DNA of 64,000 nucleotides from PALSA-612 sp964595575 (GCA_964595575.1 CAZQRA010000008.1:1-64000); one strand, 5' to 3'; positions 8,533 through 14,965 are shown, counted from the first letter of the stretch. The notes: generated by a model not told the origin, from the letters alone. Made by a program: numbers and translations.

Positions 8533-8560
8533 CCTAGTACCCCAGACCCTAGTACCCCAG
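8531..8560. repeat. 15-bp tandem duplication across the livF/livH junction
   Basis: ACCCTAGTACCCCAG occurs twice head to tail (8531-8545 and 8546-8560, plus strand). One unit holds the livF stop codon and the other abuts the livH start, so each copy can encode Leu-Gly-Tyr-stop on the minus strand. Confidence 0.9.
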
Positions 8561-9259
8561 GTACGAGGCGCGGACGCGGTCGTTGCGGCGGAGCTCGTCG
8601 CTCGGCCCTTCCAGGACCACGGCCCCCGCCTCGACCACGTAGGCCCGATCGCTGGCCTCGAGCGCCACGGCCGCGTTCTGCTCCACGACCAGCACGGTCA
8701 GTCCCTGGGCCCGGTTCAGCTCGCAGATGGTGTCGTAGAAGAGGGAGACGACGGCGGGGGCGAGGCCGAGCGAGGGCTCGTCCAAGAGGAGGAGCCTCGG
8801 TCGGGCCACGAGCGCCCGGGCCAGGGCCAGCATCTGCTGCTCGCCGCCGCTCAGGGTGCCTGCCTGCTGCTTCCGGCGCTCGGCCAGGCGGGGGAAGTAG
8901 TCGAGGACGCGACGGCAGTCGTCCCGAGCCTGGCGCCGGTCGCGGCGCCAGGCCGCTCCCACGAGGATGTTCTCCCACACGGTCAGCTCGGCGAAGATCT
9001 CTCGACCCTCGGGGACGTGGGCGATGCCCAGGCGGGCGATCGCCTCCGGCGGGCGGCGGTCGATGCGACGGCCGGCGAAGACCACTTGGCCGCTCCTGCG
9101 CACGGTGCCGGAGATGGCCCGCAAGGTCGTCGTCTTGCCGGCCCCGTTCGCCCCCAGGAGGGCCACGATCTCGCCCTCCTCCACCACGAGCGAGACGCCC
9201 CGGAGGGCTGGGATGGGCCCGTAGCGGGCCTCCACCCGGTGCAGCTCAAGCAGCGCCAC
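8549..9259 (-). CDS. livF: Branched-chain amino acid ABC transporter ATPase LivF
   Basis: A 236-residue ABC ATPase with Walker A GANGAGKTT, signature TLSGGEQQMLALARAL and Walker B RLLLLDEPSLGLAP. The LAPAVV ending after Walker B is typical of LivF. Its GTG start lies 14 nt inside the end of livG, so the two are coupled. The stop codon lies in the tandem 15-bp duplication described separately; the last residues are YLGY. Confidence 0.9.
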   Translation of the reverse strand: MALLELHRVEARYGPIPALRGVSLVVEEGEIVALLGANGAGKTTTLRAISGTVRRSGQVVFAGRRIDRRPPEAIARLGIAHVPEGREIFAELTVWENILVGAAWRRDRRQARDDCRRVLDYFPRLAERRKQQAGTLSGGEQQMLALARALVARPRLLLLDEPSLGLAPAVVSLFYDTICELNRAQGLTVLVVEQNAAVALEASDRAYVVEAGAVVLEGPSDELRRNDRVRASYLGY

Positions 9260-9986
9260 CTGCCCTCTCCGGCCCCAGGTAGGCCTCGATGACAGCCGGG
9301 CTGGAGCGAACCTCGTCGGGCGTCCCGGTGGCGATGAGCTGGCCGAAGTCGAGGACGTGGACGATGTCGGAGACGCCCATGACCAGGTTCATGTGGTGCT
9401 CGACCAGAAAGATGGTGAGGTCGAAGTCGTCCCGCAGGCGGCGGATGAAGCGCCCCAGCGCCTCCACCTCCTCGTGGGAGAGGCCGCCCGCCGGCTCGTC
9501 GAGGAGGAGGAGCTTGGGCTCGAGGACGAGGGCCCGCGCCAGCTCGATGCGCTTGAGGGTGCCGAAGGGAAGGCCTCGAGCCGGCTTGTCGGCCACCTCG
9601 GCTAGGCCCAGGTAGTCGAGGGTGGCCCAGGCAGCCCGTCGCGCCTCGCCCTCGCCCGTCCAGCGGACCCGCGTGTGGAAGCCGACGAGGACGTTCTCGA
9701 GGACGCTCATGCGGCCGAACAGCTCCACGTTCTGGAACGTGCGGCCGATGCCGAGGCGGGCGACGCCGTGGGCCGGCACCCGGAGGAGGTCCTGCCCGTC
9801 GAAGAGGATTCGTCCCCGGTCGGGTCGCTCGAGGCGGGTGACGAGGTTGAAGAGGGTCGTCTTGCCGGCGCCGTTGGGCCCGATCAGCCCCACGATGTGG
9901 CGGGCAGGGACGTCCAAGGTGACGTCGCTCAGGGCGACGATGCCGCCGAAGCGCCGAGTGAGGCTCTCCACGCGGAGTAGCGCCAT
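9246..9986 (-). CDS. livG: Branched-chain amino acid ABC transporter ATPase LivG
   Basis: A 246-residue ABC ATPase, first gene of the liv operon, with Walker A GPNGAGKTT and the LivG traits IGRTFQNVELFGRMSVLENV and LLLLDEPAGGLSHEE. The usual LSGGQ signature appears as LPFGTLKRIELARAL, which is the LivG form. The ATG at 9986 is chosen because the family begins just there (MALLRVESLTRRFGG) and TATGAT lies 12 nt upstream, giving a very short leader; longer readings through the promoter are not credible. Confidence 0.9.
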   Translation of the reverse strand: MALLRVESLTRRFGGIVALSDVTLDVPARHIVGLIGPNGAGKTTLFNLVTRLERPDRGRILFDGQDLLRVPAHGVARLGIGRTFQNVELFGRMSVLENVLVGFHTRVRWTGEGEARRAAWATLDYLGLAEVADKPARGLPFGTLKRIELARALVLEPKLLLLDEPAGGLSHEEVEALGRFIRRLRDDFDLTIFLVEHHMNLVMGVSDIVHVLDFGQLIATGTPDEVRSSPAVIEAYLGPERAGGAA

Positions 9987-9998
9987 GGCAGGGGCCGC

Positions 9999-10004
9999 AT
10001 CATA
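9999..10004 (-). promoter_or_regulatory. -10 box of the liv operon
   Basis: TATGAT on the minus strand, 12 nt before the livG ATG. With transcription starting six or seven bases downstream the leader would be about five bases. Confidence 0.45.
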
Positions 10005-10052
10005 CGCTGCCCGAAGCGGGGGTCGACCTCGCTCGTCGTCCGAAAGCCCGGC

Positions 10053-10058
10053 TACCGT
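10053..10058 (+). promoter_or_regulatory. -10 box for the 60-residue membrane protein
   Basis: TACCGT, six bases before the ATG at 10065; divergent from the liv promoter at 9999-10004 in a 78-bp intergenic region. Confidence 0.4.
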
Positions 10059-10064
10059 CCCTCC

Positions 10065-10247
10065 ATGCCGCACTGGGTAGCGCTCGTCCTTGCTACCGCC
10101 GTGGGATGGCTGGTGGTGGCGGTGGTGGGCGGGCTTCTCCTGGGCCGGGCGCTGGGGGCCCTCGACCGGTGGCCGAGCGACAAAGCGGACGCTCCCCGCT
10201 TGGGGCGGAGGCCGGAGAGGCACGAAGGCCCGGCCCCCGATCGGTAG
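10065..10247 (+). CDS. Small single-pass membrane protein, function unknown
   Basis: A 60-residue protein with one hydrophobic segment (residues about 4-28, WVALVLATAVGWLVVAVVGG) followed by a short basic, hydrophilic tail rich in Arg and Pro. No family recognised. It is judged real because TACCGT sits exactly six bases before its ATG, matching the leaderless promoter pattern of this genome, and because the next downstream gene has its own such promoter. It might be a small accessory membrane protein; nothing more can be said. Confidence 0.5.
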   Translation: MPHWVALVLATAVGWLVVAVVGGLLLGRALGALDRWPSDKADAPRLGRRPERHEGPAPDR

Positions 10248-10259
10248 GGAGCTCGCCCG

Positions 10260-10265
10260 TATCAT
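10260..10265 (+). promoter_or_regulatory. -10 box for the coiled-coil protein gene
   Basis: TATCAT, eight bases before the GTG at 10274, which is the start chosen for the coiled-coil gene. Confidence 0.5.
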
Positions 10266-10273
10266 TTTCCTCC

Positions 10274-10843
10274 GTGGACGACCGGCCGGGGGAGGAGGCG
10301 CTTCGACTGGCCGCCGAGCGGGAGCGGCTGCAGCGAGAGCTCGCGAGCGAGATCGAGCGGCTGCACGAGGCCCTCCGCGAGGCCGCGCGGCGGGTGGCCG
10401 AGCGCGAGCGGGAGCTGGCGGCCCTGGCGGCCCGAGCCCAGGGCCGTCGCCGGTGCCTCCTTCGCCTCCCCTTCCTGGGCGGCAGCCGCGCCGGCGAGGA
10501 GCCTCAGCCGGCCTCGGTAGCCGGGGCGGCGCCGGCGCCCGCCCAGGCCGGCCCGCCGGTGGGCGAGCTAGCGCAGCAGCTCGCGCGCGAGCGGCGGCGC
10601 CTGGAGGAGCTTCGACGCCTTGTGTCCGAGCGCCAGGCCCTGGTGCGGAGGCGGGAGCGGGAGGTGGAGGAGCTCCGCGCTCGGCTGGAGCTGGCCCGCC
10701 GCCGTCTGCTCGCGGAGCGGCGCCGGCTGGCCGATCGCAGCCGCCGGGCAGAAGCCGGCCAGCCCTGGGAGGTGTCGTTCAGGGAGGGCCTGCGCCTGCT
10801 CGCCTCCGCCTCCCGGCGGAGGAGGACTCCCTGGTCTGCCTGA
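10274..10843 (+). CDS. Coiled-coil protein, function unknown
   Basis: A 189-residue protein dominated by Arg, Glu, Leu and Ala with two predicted coiled coils (about residues 8-60 and 95-155), separated by an Ala/Pro/Gly linker, and a short hydrophobic-basic C-terminus. There is no signal peptide or membrane segment, so it is probably cytoplasmic. No family recognised; the heptads suggest a structural or scaffold protein. GTG start chosen from TATCAT eight bases upstream; upstream in-frame ATG codons lie within or before the preceding gene. Low-complexity coding in such G+C-rich DNA makes false genes possible, but the promoter supports it. Confidence 0.55.
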   Translation: MDDRPGEEALRLAAERERLQRELASEIERLHEALREAARRVAERERELAALAARAQGRRRCLLRLPFLGGSRAGEEPQPASVAGAAPAPAQAGPPVGELAQQLARERRRLEELRRLVSERQALVRRREREVEELRARLELARRRLLAERRRLADRSRRAEAGQPWEVSFREGLRLLASASRRRRTPWSA

Positions 10844-10849
10844 AGGTGG

Positions 10850-10855
10850 TAGGTT
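10850..10855 (+). promoter_or_regulatory. -10 box for the cytochrome c gene
   Basis: TAGGTT, eight bases before the GTG at 10864, seven bases after the stop of the coiled-coil gene. Confidence 0.45.
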
Positions 10856-10863
10856 CCGCAGCC

Positions 10864-11403
10864 GTGCTCCTCGCCCTCTCCTCGGGACAGAAGGCCGGGC
10901 TCGTCGCCGTCGGGGCGGCCTTCGTCGTCTTCGCCCTCCTCGCCTCCATGGTGGTACCTCGCTACCGCCCCGACTTCCCCGGTCGCTTCCTCGCCCTCTT
11001 CATCGCCGCGGCCGCGCTGTTCACGGCCGGCATGCTCGCCACCGTGGTAGTGGTGGCCAAGGAGTCGGAGGGAAAGGAAGCTGCTCCCGGGCAAGGGGAG
11101 ACGGTGCCTCCCGCCCAGGCTCCTCCGACCCAGCCGCCGACCACAGGGGGGGAGCCGAGCAGCGATGCCCGTGCCGGCGAGCGGGTGTTCAAGGCGGCGG
11201 GCTGTGGCTCCTGCCATACCCTGGCCGCGGCCGGGGCCAAGGGGACGGTGGGCCCCGACCTCGACCAGGCCCGACCAGACCGCGCCCTCATCGTCGATCG
11301 GGTAACGAACGGCAAGGGGGTCATGCCGCCCTTCAAGGGGCAGCTCAGCGAGGAGGAGATCCGCGACGTGGCTGCCTACGTCTTCGAGGCCACCCGCGGC
11401 TAG
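10864..11403 (+). CDS. Membrane-anchored class I cytochrome c
   Basis: A 179-residue protein with two N-terminal membrane segments (about residues 11-31 and 42-64), an Ala/Pro/Gly/Glu-rich extracytoplasmic linker, and a C-terminal monohaem cytochrome c domain. The haem-binding motif CGSCH is at residues 114-118 and the likely distal ligand Met154 is in KGVMPPF; LSEEEIRDVAAYVFEAT is the usual last helix. It probably carries electrons at the outer face of the membrane, perhaps to a terminal oxidase. The GTG start is set by TAGGTT eight bases upstream. No oxidase or other haem gene is adjacent. Confidence 0.85.
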   Translation: MLLALSSGQKAGLVAVGAAFVVFALLASMVVPRYRPDFPGRFLALFIAAAALFTAGMLATVVVVAKESEGKEAAPGQGETVPPAQAPPTQPPTTGGEPSSDARAGERVFKAAGCGSCHTLAAAGAKGTVGPDLDQARPDRALIVDRVTNGKGVMPPFKGQLSEEEIRDVAAYVFEATRG

Positions 11404-11415
11404 CCCTTGTGCCTG

Positions 11416-11427
11416 CCCGTCGACGGG
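11416..11427. repeat. 12-bp perfect palindrome upstream of the 11501 gene
   Basis: CCCGTCGACGGG, 16 bp upstream of the -10 box at 11444-11449, i.e. over the -35 region. It could be an operator for the downstream gene or simply a weak hairpin after the cytochrome gene. Confidence 0.5.
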
Positions 11428-11443
11428 ACGGCGCCGAGACCTG

Positions 11444-11449
11444 TATAGT
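11444..11449 (+). promoter_or_regulatory. -10 box for the secreted barrel protein gene
   Basis: TATAGT about 50 bases before the ATG at 11501, which has its own ribosome site GAAAGGGG at 11487-11494. This is one of the leadered transcripts in the window. Confidence 0.5.
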
Positions 11450-11500
11450 GCGCCGCTCACGTCGCCCGTCCAGGGCGGCAGGCAGAGAAAGGGGTACGGC

Positions 11501-11998
11501 ATGCGTACCACGATCGTCGTCGTGGCCGCGGTCTTCGCGGCGACGCTGGCAGGGGTCGTGTCGTCCGCCTCGGCGGCCGTCCGCCCGCAGGTCTTCAGCT
11601 TGGTCGACGTCACCGAGCGGGAGGTCGCCCTCGACCAGGGGGCCTCATTCGACAGCGACCTTCCCCGCCCCGGAGCCAGGTTCGCCTTCACCGACGGGCT
11701 CTACCGGTGGGCGGGCCGGCACCGCGGGGCCCGCGTCGGCCGCATCGAGGGCCTGTGCACCTTCACCAAGGTGGAGAGGGCCCGCTATGCGGTGACGCTC
11801 TTCTGCAACGCCACGGCCTTCCTCCCGGCCGGGAAGATCCTCTTGGCTGCTCACCTGCGGTTCAGCGAGGAGTCGGGGTCTTCCAGCGTGGTCGTGCTCG
11901 GCGGCACCGGACGCTACGCCGGCGCCCGCGGCTTCGCCAAGCTCACCGACCTGGGGAGTAGCGGCAACTCGAACATCGAGTTCCACCTGCTTCCGTAA
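11501..11998 (+). CDS. Secreted allene-oxide-cyclase/dirigent-like barrel protein
   Basis: A 165-residue exported protein. A signal peptide covers about residues 1-25 (MRTTIVVVAAVFAATLAG... ending in SASA). The mature part ends with VVLGGTGRYAGARGFAKL, the glycine-rich motif seen in allene oxide cyclase-like and dirigent-like barrels, and with paired cysteines in GLCTFTKV and VTLFCNAT that could form a disulfide. The plant enzymes of this fold cyclise or orient small molecules; the bacterial members are uncharacterised, so the function is unknown. It has its own promoter and a Shine-Dalgarno sequence six bases before the ATG. Confidence 0.7.
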   Translation: MRTTIVVVAAVFAATLAGVVSSASAAVRPQVFSLVDVTEREVALDQGASFDSDLPRPGARFAFTDGLYRWAGRHRGARVGRIEGLCTFTKVERARYAVTLFCNATAFLPAGKILLAAHLRFSEESGSSSVVVLGGTGRYAGARGFAKLTDLGSSGNSNIEFHLLP

Positions 11999-12042
11999 GG
12001 GAGTCGTCGTGCCGGGGGAGCCGGCAGGTTCCCCCGGTTAGG

Positions 12043-12133
12043 CGGAGAGGGGGGGATTCGAACCCCCGAGGCGCCTTGCCGGCGCCTACGCGATTTCCAG
12101 TCGCGCTCCTTCGGCCAACTCGGACACCTCTCC
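12043..12133 (-). tRNA. trnS-GGA: tRNA-Ser (anticodon GGA)
   Basis: A 91-nt class II tRNA. Acceptor stem GGAGAGG pairs with CCTCTCC, discriminator G; the anticodon loop CTGGAAA carries GGA; a long variable arm (GGCGCC...GGCGCC) and a TTCGAAT T-loop follow. The 3' CCA is not encoded in full. TACTCT ten bases upstream (12144-12149) is a likely -10 box. Confidence 0.95.
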
Positions 12134-12183
12134 GCGCTCCTCCAGAGTAAAGGATCGGCTGCGACCAGCCGACTAGGAGGGTG

Positions 12184-12217
12184 AGCCCGAGCGCTTCTAC
12201 GGCAGCGCTCGGGCTTT
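12184..12217 (+). terminator. Rho-independent terminator hairpin
   Basis: Eleven-base-pair perfect stem (AGCCCGAGCGC and its complement) with a 12-nt loop, followed by TT on the plus strand. It could end the 11501 transcript after it runs antisense through the tRNA, or act on minus-strand transcripts from the flp gene. Confidence 0.6.
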
Positions 12218-12247
12218 GCCGCGCAGGGAACGGAAGCTTCAAGGGAA

Positions 12248-12277
12248 GGGCCCTACCGCTACGGCTCGGTAGGGCCC
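12248..12277 (-). terminator. Terminator hairpin downstream of the flp pilin gene
   Basis: Eleven-base-pair perfect stem (GGGCCCTACCG with its complement) and an 8-nt loop. On the minus strand it is followed by TTCCCTT, and it lies 137 bp after the flp stop codon, so it most likely ends that transcript. Confidence 0.6.
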
Positions 12278-12414
12278 CTGCGCCAGGGTCCTGGGGAGAG
12301 CGGGACCTAGCGCACCAGGGCCGGGAGGCAACCGGCCCACGTGCATGGTAGCTGCTCGGCTCGGGCCGTGCGTTCCGTCGGCCTCATTCGAGGAGCGAGC
12401 GGCTGCGTCCCTGC

Positions 12415-12576
12415 CTACAGGGCCGAGGTGACGTTGCTGATGGCTCCTTGGATCCCGCCCGACAGGGCGGTGAACACGGCCACGGTGGCCACGGTGATCA
12501 CGGCCAGGACGACGGCGTACTCGGCCATCGTCTGGCCTTGCTCGCGTCCAAGACGCCTCGTGATTCGTGTCAGCAC
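12415..12576 (-). CDS. flp: Flp-type IVb pilin precursor
   Basis: A 53-residue prepilin. After a short basic leader (VLTRITRRLGREQG) comes the Flp cleavage site: Gly14 followed by QTMAEY, i.e. the G/XXXXEY pattern with Glu19 and Tyr20, cut by the TadV-type prepilin peptidase. The rest is one hydrophobic segment (VVLAVITVATVAVFTALSGG) and a short polar tail, typical of Flp pilins that build Tad fimbriae. GTG start with GGGAGGTGAG seven bases upstream. No other tad gene is in the window, so it is either an orphan pilin locus or is served by a tad cluster elsewhere. It lies between two tRNA-Ser genes, all on the minus strand. Confidence 0.88.
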   Translation of the reverse strand: MLTRITRRLGREQGQTMAEYAVVLAVITVATVAVFTALSGGIQGAISNVTSAL

Positions 12577-12593
12577 GGAGACTCACCTCCCTT

Positions 12594-12614
12594 CCACGCC
12601 GGAAACGAGCGTGG
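12594..12614 (-). repeat. Leader hairpin 1 upstream of flp
   Basis: CCACGC and GCGTGG with a 9-nt loop in the region just ahead of the flp ribosome site. It could affect translation of the pilin. Confidence 0.4.
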
Positions 12615-12645
12615 CCTCCTTGTCGTCCTGGGAGACGGGAGCCTC

Positions 12646-12664
12646 CATCCCTCGCTTGGGGATG
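12646..12664 (-). repeat. Leader hairpin 2 upstream of flp
   Basis: CATCCC and GGGATG with a 7-nt loop, about 70 bases upstream of the flp start. Together with hairpin 1 it makes the 125-bp region between the tRNA and flp structured; it does not match a riboswitch I recognise. Confidence 0.35.
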
Positions 12665-12701
12665 ACGGTCACTCTCGGCACGTTCGCCTATGGCAGGCAG
12701 G

Positions 12702-12790
12702 CGGAGGGGGAGGGATTCGAACCCTCGACGGACGGAACCGCCCGTAACGGTTTTCGAGACCGCCGCATTCGACCGCTCTGCCACCCCTCC
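12702..12790 (-). tRNA. trnS-CGA: tRNA-Ser (anticodon CGA)
   Basis: An 89-nt class II tRNA: acceptor stem GGAGGGG/CCCCTCC with discriminator G, anticodon CGA in the loop TCTCGAA, long variable arm, and T arm GAGGGTTCGAATCCCTC. CCA is not encoded in full. TACGCT at 12815-12820 is a possible -10 box. Confidence 0.95.
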
Positions 12791-12856
12791 GTCTCGGCGG
12801 CGCGGCTCGAGGACAGCGTAGCGCGCGGCGGGCCGGAAGCTCGCAGGTGGAGGGAA

Positions 12857-12887
12857 GGGCCTCGGGCACCGGCACGCAGAGAGGCCC
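12857..12887 (-). terminator. Hairpin beside the assembly gap, likely tRNA/groES terminator
   Basis: GGGCCTC and GAGGCCC, seven base pairs, loop of 17 nt. A further GGGCCTC lies just across the 10-N gap (12906-12912), so the true structure may be different. It is downstream of tRNA-Ser(GCU) on the minus strand. Confidence 0.4.
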
Positions 12888-12895
12888 GCCCCCGC

Positions 12896-12905
12896 NNNNN
12901 NNNNN
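12896..12905. other. Assembly gap (10 N)
   Basis: Ten N between two copies of a G+C-rich inverted repeat; the sequence at this place is unknown. Confidence 1.
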
Positions 12906-12918
12906 GGGCCTCGTCAGG

Positions 12919-13010
12919 CGGAGAAGGAGGGATTCGAACCCTCGAAGGAGGCTTAGTGCCCCCTTAACGCCTTAGCAGGGCGCCGCCTTCAGCCACTCGG
13001 CCACTTCTCC
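12919..13010 (-). tRNA. trnS-GCU: tRNA-Ser (anticodon GCU)
   Basis: A 92-nt class II tRNA: acceptor stem GGAGAAG/CTTCTCC, discriminator G, anticodon GCT in CTGCTAA, long variable arm and a standard T arm. CCA is not encoded in full. TATCCT at 13025-13030, just before the groES stop, is a likely -10 box. Confidence 0.95.
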
Positions 13011-13038
13011 GCGGATCGCCAGCCAGGATACCGTCGGC

Positions 13039-13338
13039 TCAGTCGTGGACGCGGGCGATGAGGTCGCTTCGCTTGAGGACCTTGACCTCGATCCCTCCCA
13101 GACGGACATCGTAGCCTGCTTCTCGCGGGTACAGCACCTTGTCGCCTGCCTCGATGCCGGTGGCGTCAGGGCCGACCGCGGTGACAATCCCCGTGCGACA
13201 GGCCGCCGAGGCGGCCGCCGACGCGGGCAGGATGAGGCCGGCCCGGGTCTCGGTCTCGTCGCTCGTGGGCTGGACGACCAGGTACTCGTCGAGCGGCTCG
13301 ATGGAGATGTCGATCCGCTGGGGTCGCTCGATCTCCAT
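13039..13338 (-). CDS. groES: Co-chaperonin GroES
   Basis: A 99-residue GroES (Cpn10). The mobile loop ends in RAGLILPASA, then the dome-proximal GIVTAVGPDA and the conserved GDKVLYPREAGYDV; the usual end KVLKRSDLIARV is present. GroES heptamers cap the GroEL ring in protein folding. The gene stands alone: no groEL is found in the window, and the next gene downstream is tRNA-Ser(GCU) 28 bp away. The ATG is preceded by TATGGT with 6 nt spacing, so the message is probably leaderless. No CIRCE element was seen in the short upstream region. Confidence 0.9.
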   Translation of the reverse strand: MEIERPQRIDISIEPLDEYLVVQPTSDETETRAGLILPASAAASAACRTGIVTAVGPDATGIEAGDKVLYPREAGYDVRLGGIEVKVLKRSDLIARVHD

Positions 13339-13344
13339 GGACAA

Positions 13345-13350
13345 ACCATA
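13345..13350 (-). promoter_or_regulatory. -10 box for leaderless groES
   Basis: TATGGT on the minus strand, six bases before the groES ATG and inside the 26-bp space after the amino acid ABC transporter genes. Confidence 0.5.
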
Positions 13351-13364
13351 GCCGTAAGTCACGA

Positions 13365-14111
13365 TCACAGGCGACCGGCGCGGAGGATCCTCTCCAGGAA
13401 CCGGCGCGTGCGCTCGTGCCGGGGGGAGGAGAAGATGAGCTCGGGCGGGCCCTCCTCCAGGATCGAGCCCCCCTCGAGGAAGGCGACGCGGCTTGCGATC
13501 TCCCGGGCGAAGCCCATCTCGTGGGTGGCGATGAGCATGGTCATGCCGCCGGACGCGAGCTCCCGGATGAGGTCGAGCACCTCGCCCACGAGCTCCGGGT
13601 CGAGGGCGCTCGTGACCTCGTCCAAGAGCAGGATGTCCGGCTTCATGGCCAAGGCGCGCACGATGGCCGCCCGCTGCTGCTGGCCGCCGGAGAGTCGGTC
13701 GGGGAACTCGTCCCGCTTGTCGGCGAGCCCGAAGCGGCGGAGGAGCTCCTCTGCCTCGGCCTCGGCCTGGGCCTTGGGCACGCGGAGCACCTTGCGGGGG
13801 GCCAGGGTCACGTTGGCGAGCACGCTCATGTGGGGAAAGAGGTTGAAGGCTTGGAAGACGATCCCGATGCGGCGGCGGACGCGATTGACGTCCACGCCGG
13901 GGGCGGTGATCTCCTGGCCGTGGAGGACGATGCGCCCTCGGTCGATGGGCTCCAGGAGGTTGATGCAGCGAAGGAGGGTCGACTTCCCCGAGCCGGAGGC
14001 GCCGATCAGGCACACCACTTCGTGCTCGGCCAGGGCAAGGTCGATTCCCCGCAGCACCTCGAGGCGCCCGAACGCCTTGTGCACCCCTTCCAGGCGAAGG
14101 GCCTCGGCCAC
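13365..14111 (-). CDS. Polar amino acid ABC transporter ATPase
   Basis: A 248-residue ABC ATPase of the GlnQ/HisP type: Walker A GASGSGKST, Q-loop IGIVFQAFNLFPHMSVLANV, signature RLSGGQQQRAAIVRALAM and Walker B DILLLDEVTSALDPELVGEVL, which is the wording of polar amino acid importers. The GTG start lies 5 bp after the permease stop with no good ribosome site, so translation is probably coupled. It is the last gene of a binding protein-permease-ATPase operon. The substrate is unknown (glutamine, glutamate, arginine or similar). Confidence 0.88.
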   Translation of the reverse strand: MAEALRLEGVHKAFGRLEVLRGIDLALAEHEVVCLIGASGSGKSTLLRCINLLEPIDRGRIVLHGQEITAPGVDVNRVRRRIGIVFQAFNLFPHMSVLANVTLAPRKVLRVPKAQAEAEAEELLRRFGLADKRDEFPDRLSGGQQQRAAIVRALAMKPDILLLDEVTSALDPELVGEVLDLIRELASGGMTMLIATHEMGFAREIASRVAFLEGGSILEEGPPELIFSSPRHERTRRFLERILRAGRL

Positions 14112-14116
14112 CGCGG

Positions 14117-14899
14117 TCAGGCTGCCACGCCGGCAGCCTGTCGACGCCGCCGATCGCGCGCGACCAGCCAGTCGGTGAGGCGGGCGAGGGGGATGGTGAG
14201 CGCGACGAACAGGGTGGCGGCCACGAGGTAGTACGTGCCGTTGAAGGAGGCGGCCTCGTTGATCTGGGTCTGGCGGAGGGCCTCGACCACCCCCAGCACG
14301 CTCACCAAGGCCGTGTCCTTCTGGAGGCCGATGAAGTCGTTGAGGAGGGGAGGCACCACCCGGCGGACAGCCTGGGGGATGACCACGTACCGGAGGGACT
14401 GCCAGCGGGTGAGGCCCAACGACCGGGCGGCGGCGTCCTGGCTGGGGTGAACGGACTCGATGCCGGCTCGGTACACCTCCGAGACGTAAGCGGTGTAGAC
14501 GAGCACCAAGGAGACGATGGCCCAGAACACCTGGTCCTTGGGGATCCAGGCCACCTGCAGGGCGGGCATGCCCGAGCCGAGCATGAGGATGACGAGGATG
14601 GTGGGCACGCCGCGGAAGAAGTCGGCGTAGAGGATGGCGAGCGCCCGCAGGGGGAAGAACACCGGCCCGGGCAGGCTGCGCAGCACGGCCAGGGCCAGCG
14701 CCGAGACGAGGATCACCGCCTCGGCGATGGAGAAGATCTTGACGTTGAGGAGGAAGGCATCGGCGATCTCGGGGAAAGAGTCGCCGTAGCGCTCCCAGTC
14801 GAAGAAGTACCGCTCGAATTCCCCGTAGCCGGGGGAGCGGGTAATCCCCACGACGAGCGCGGCGGCGAAGACGAGGGTGCTCGCCACCGCCACAGCCAC
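14117..14899 (-). CDS. Polar amino acid ABC transporter permease (HisM/GlnP family)
   Basis: A 260-residue inner-membrane permease with five or six membrane helices and the EAA loop AAARSLGLTRWQSLRYVVIPQA followed by PPLLNDFIGLQKDTALVS, diagnostic of the polar amino acid group. The annotated GTG follows the upstream stop by 66 bases in the same frame; a CTG directly after that TAG would add 22 residues (RRPRILGLP...), so the start is uncertain. Downstream of the binding protein and 5 bp before the ATPase. Confidence 0.85.
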   Translation of the reverse strand: MAVAVASTLVFAAALVVGITRSPGYGEFERYFFDWERYGDSFPEIADAFLLNVKIFSIAEAVILVSALALAVLRSLPGPVFFPLRALAILYADFFRGVPTILVILMLGSGMPALQVAWIPKDQVFWAIVSLVLVYTAYVSEVYRAGIESVHPSQDAAARSLGLTRWQSLRYVVIPQAVRRVVPPLLNDFIGLQKDTALVSVLGVVEALRQTQINEAASFNGTYYLVAATLFVALTIPLARLTDWLVARDRRRRQAAGVAA

Positions 14900-14965
14900 G
14901 GCCCGGGCGGGGCCGGAGCCGGCGGCAGGAAGGCCGAGGATCCGGGGGCGGCGGCTTCCGTCCAG

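Noticed and set aside
8531..8560. Start of a CRISPR-like or longer repeat array
   Set aside because: Only two 15-bp units are present, without spacers; it is a simple tandem duplication.
12577..12701. c-di-GMP riboswitch ahead of flp
   Set aside because: Conserved core elements of the class I aptamer as I recall them are not visible; only generic hairpins are.
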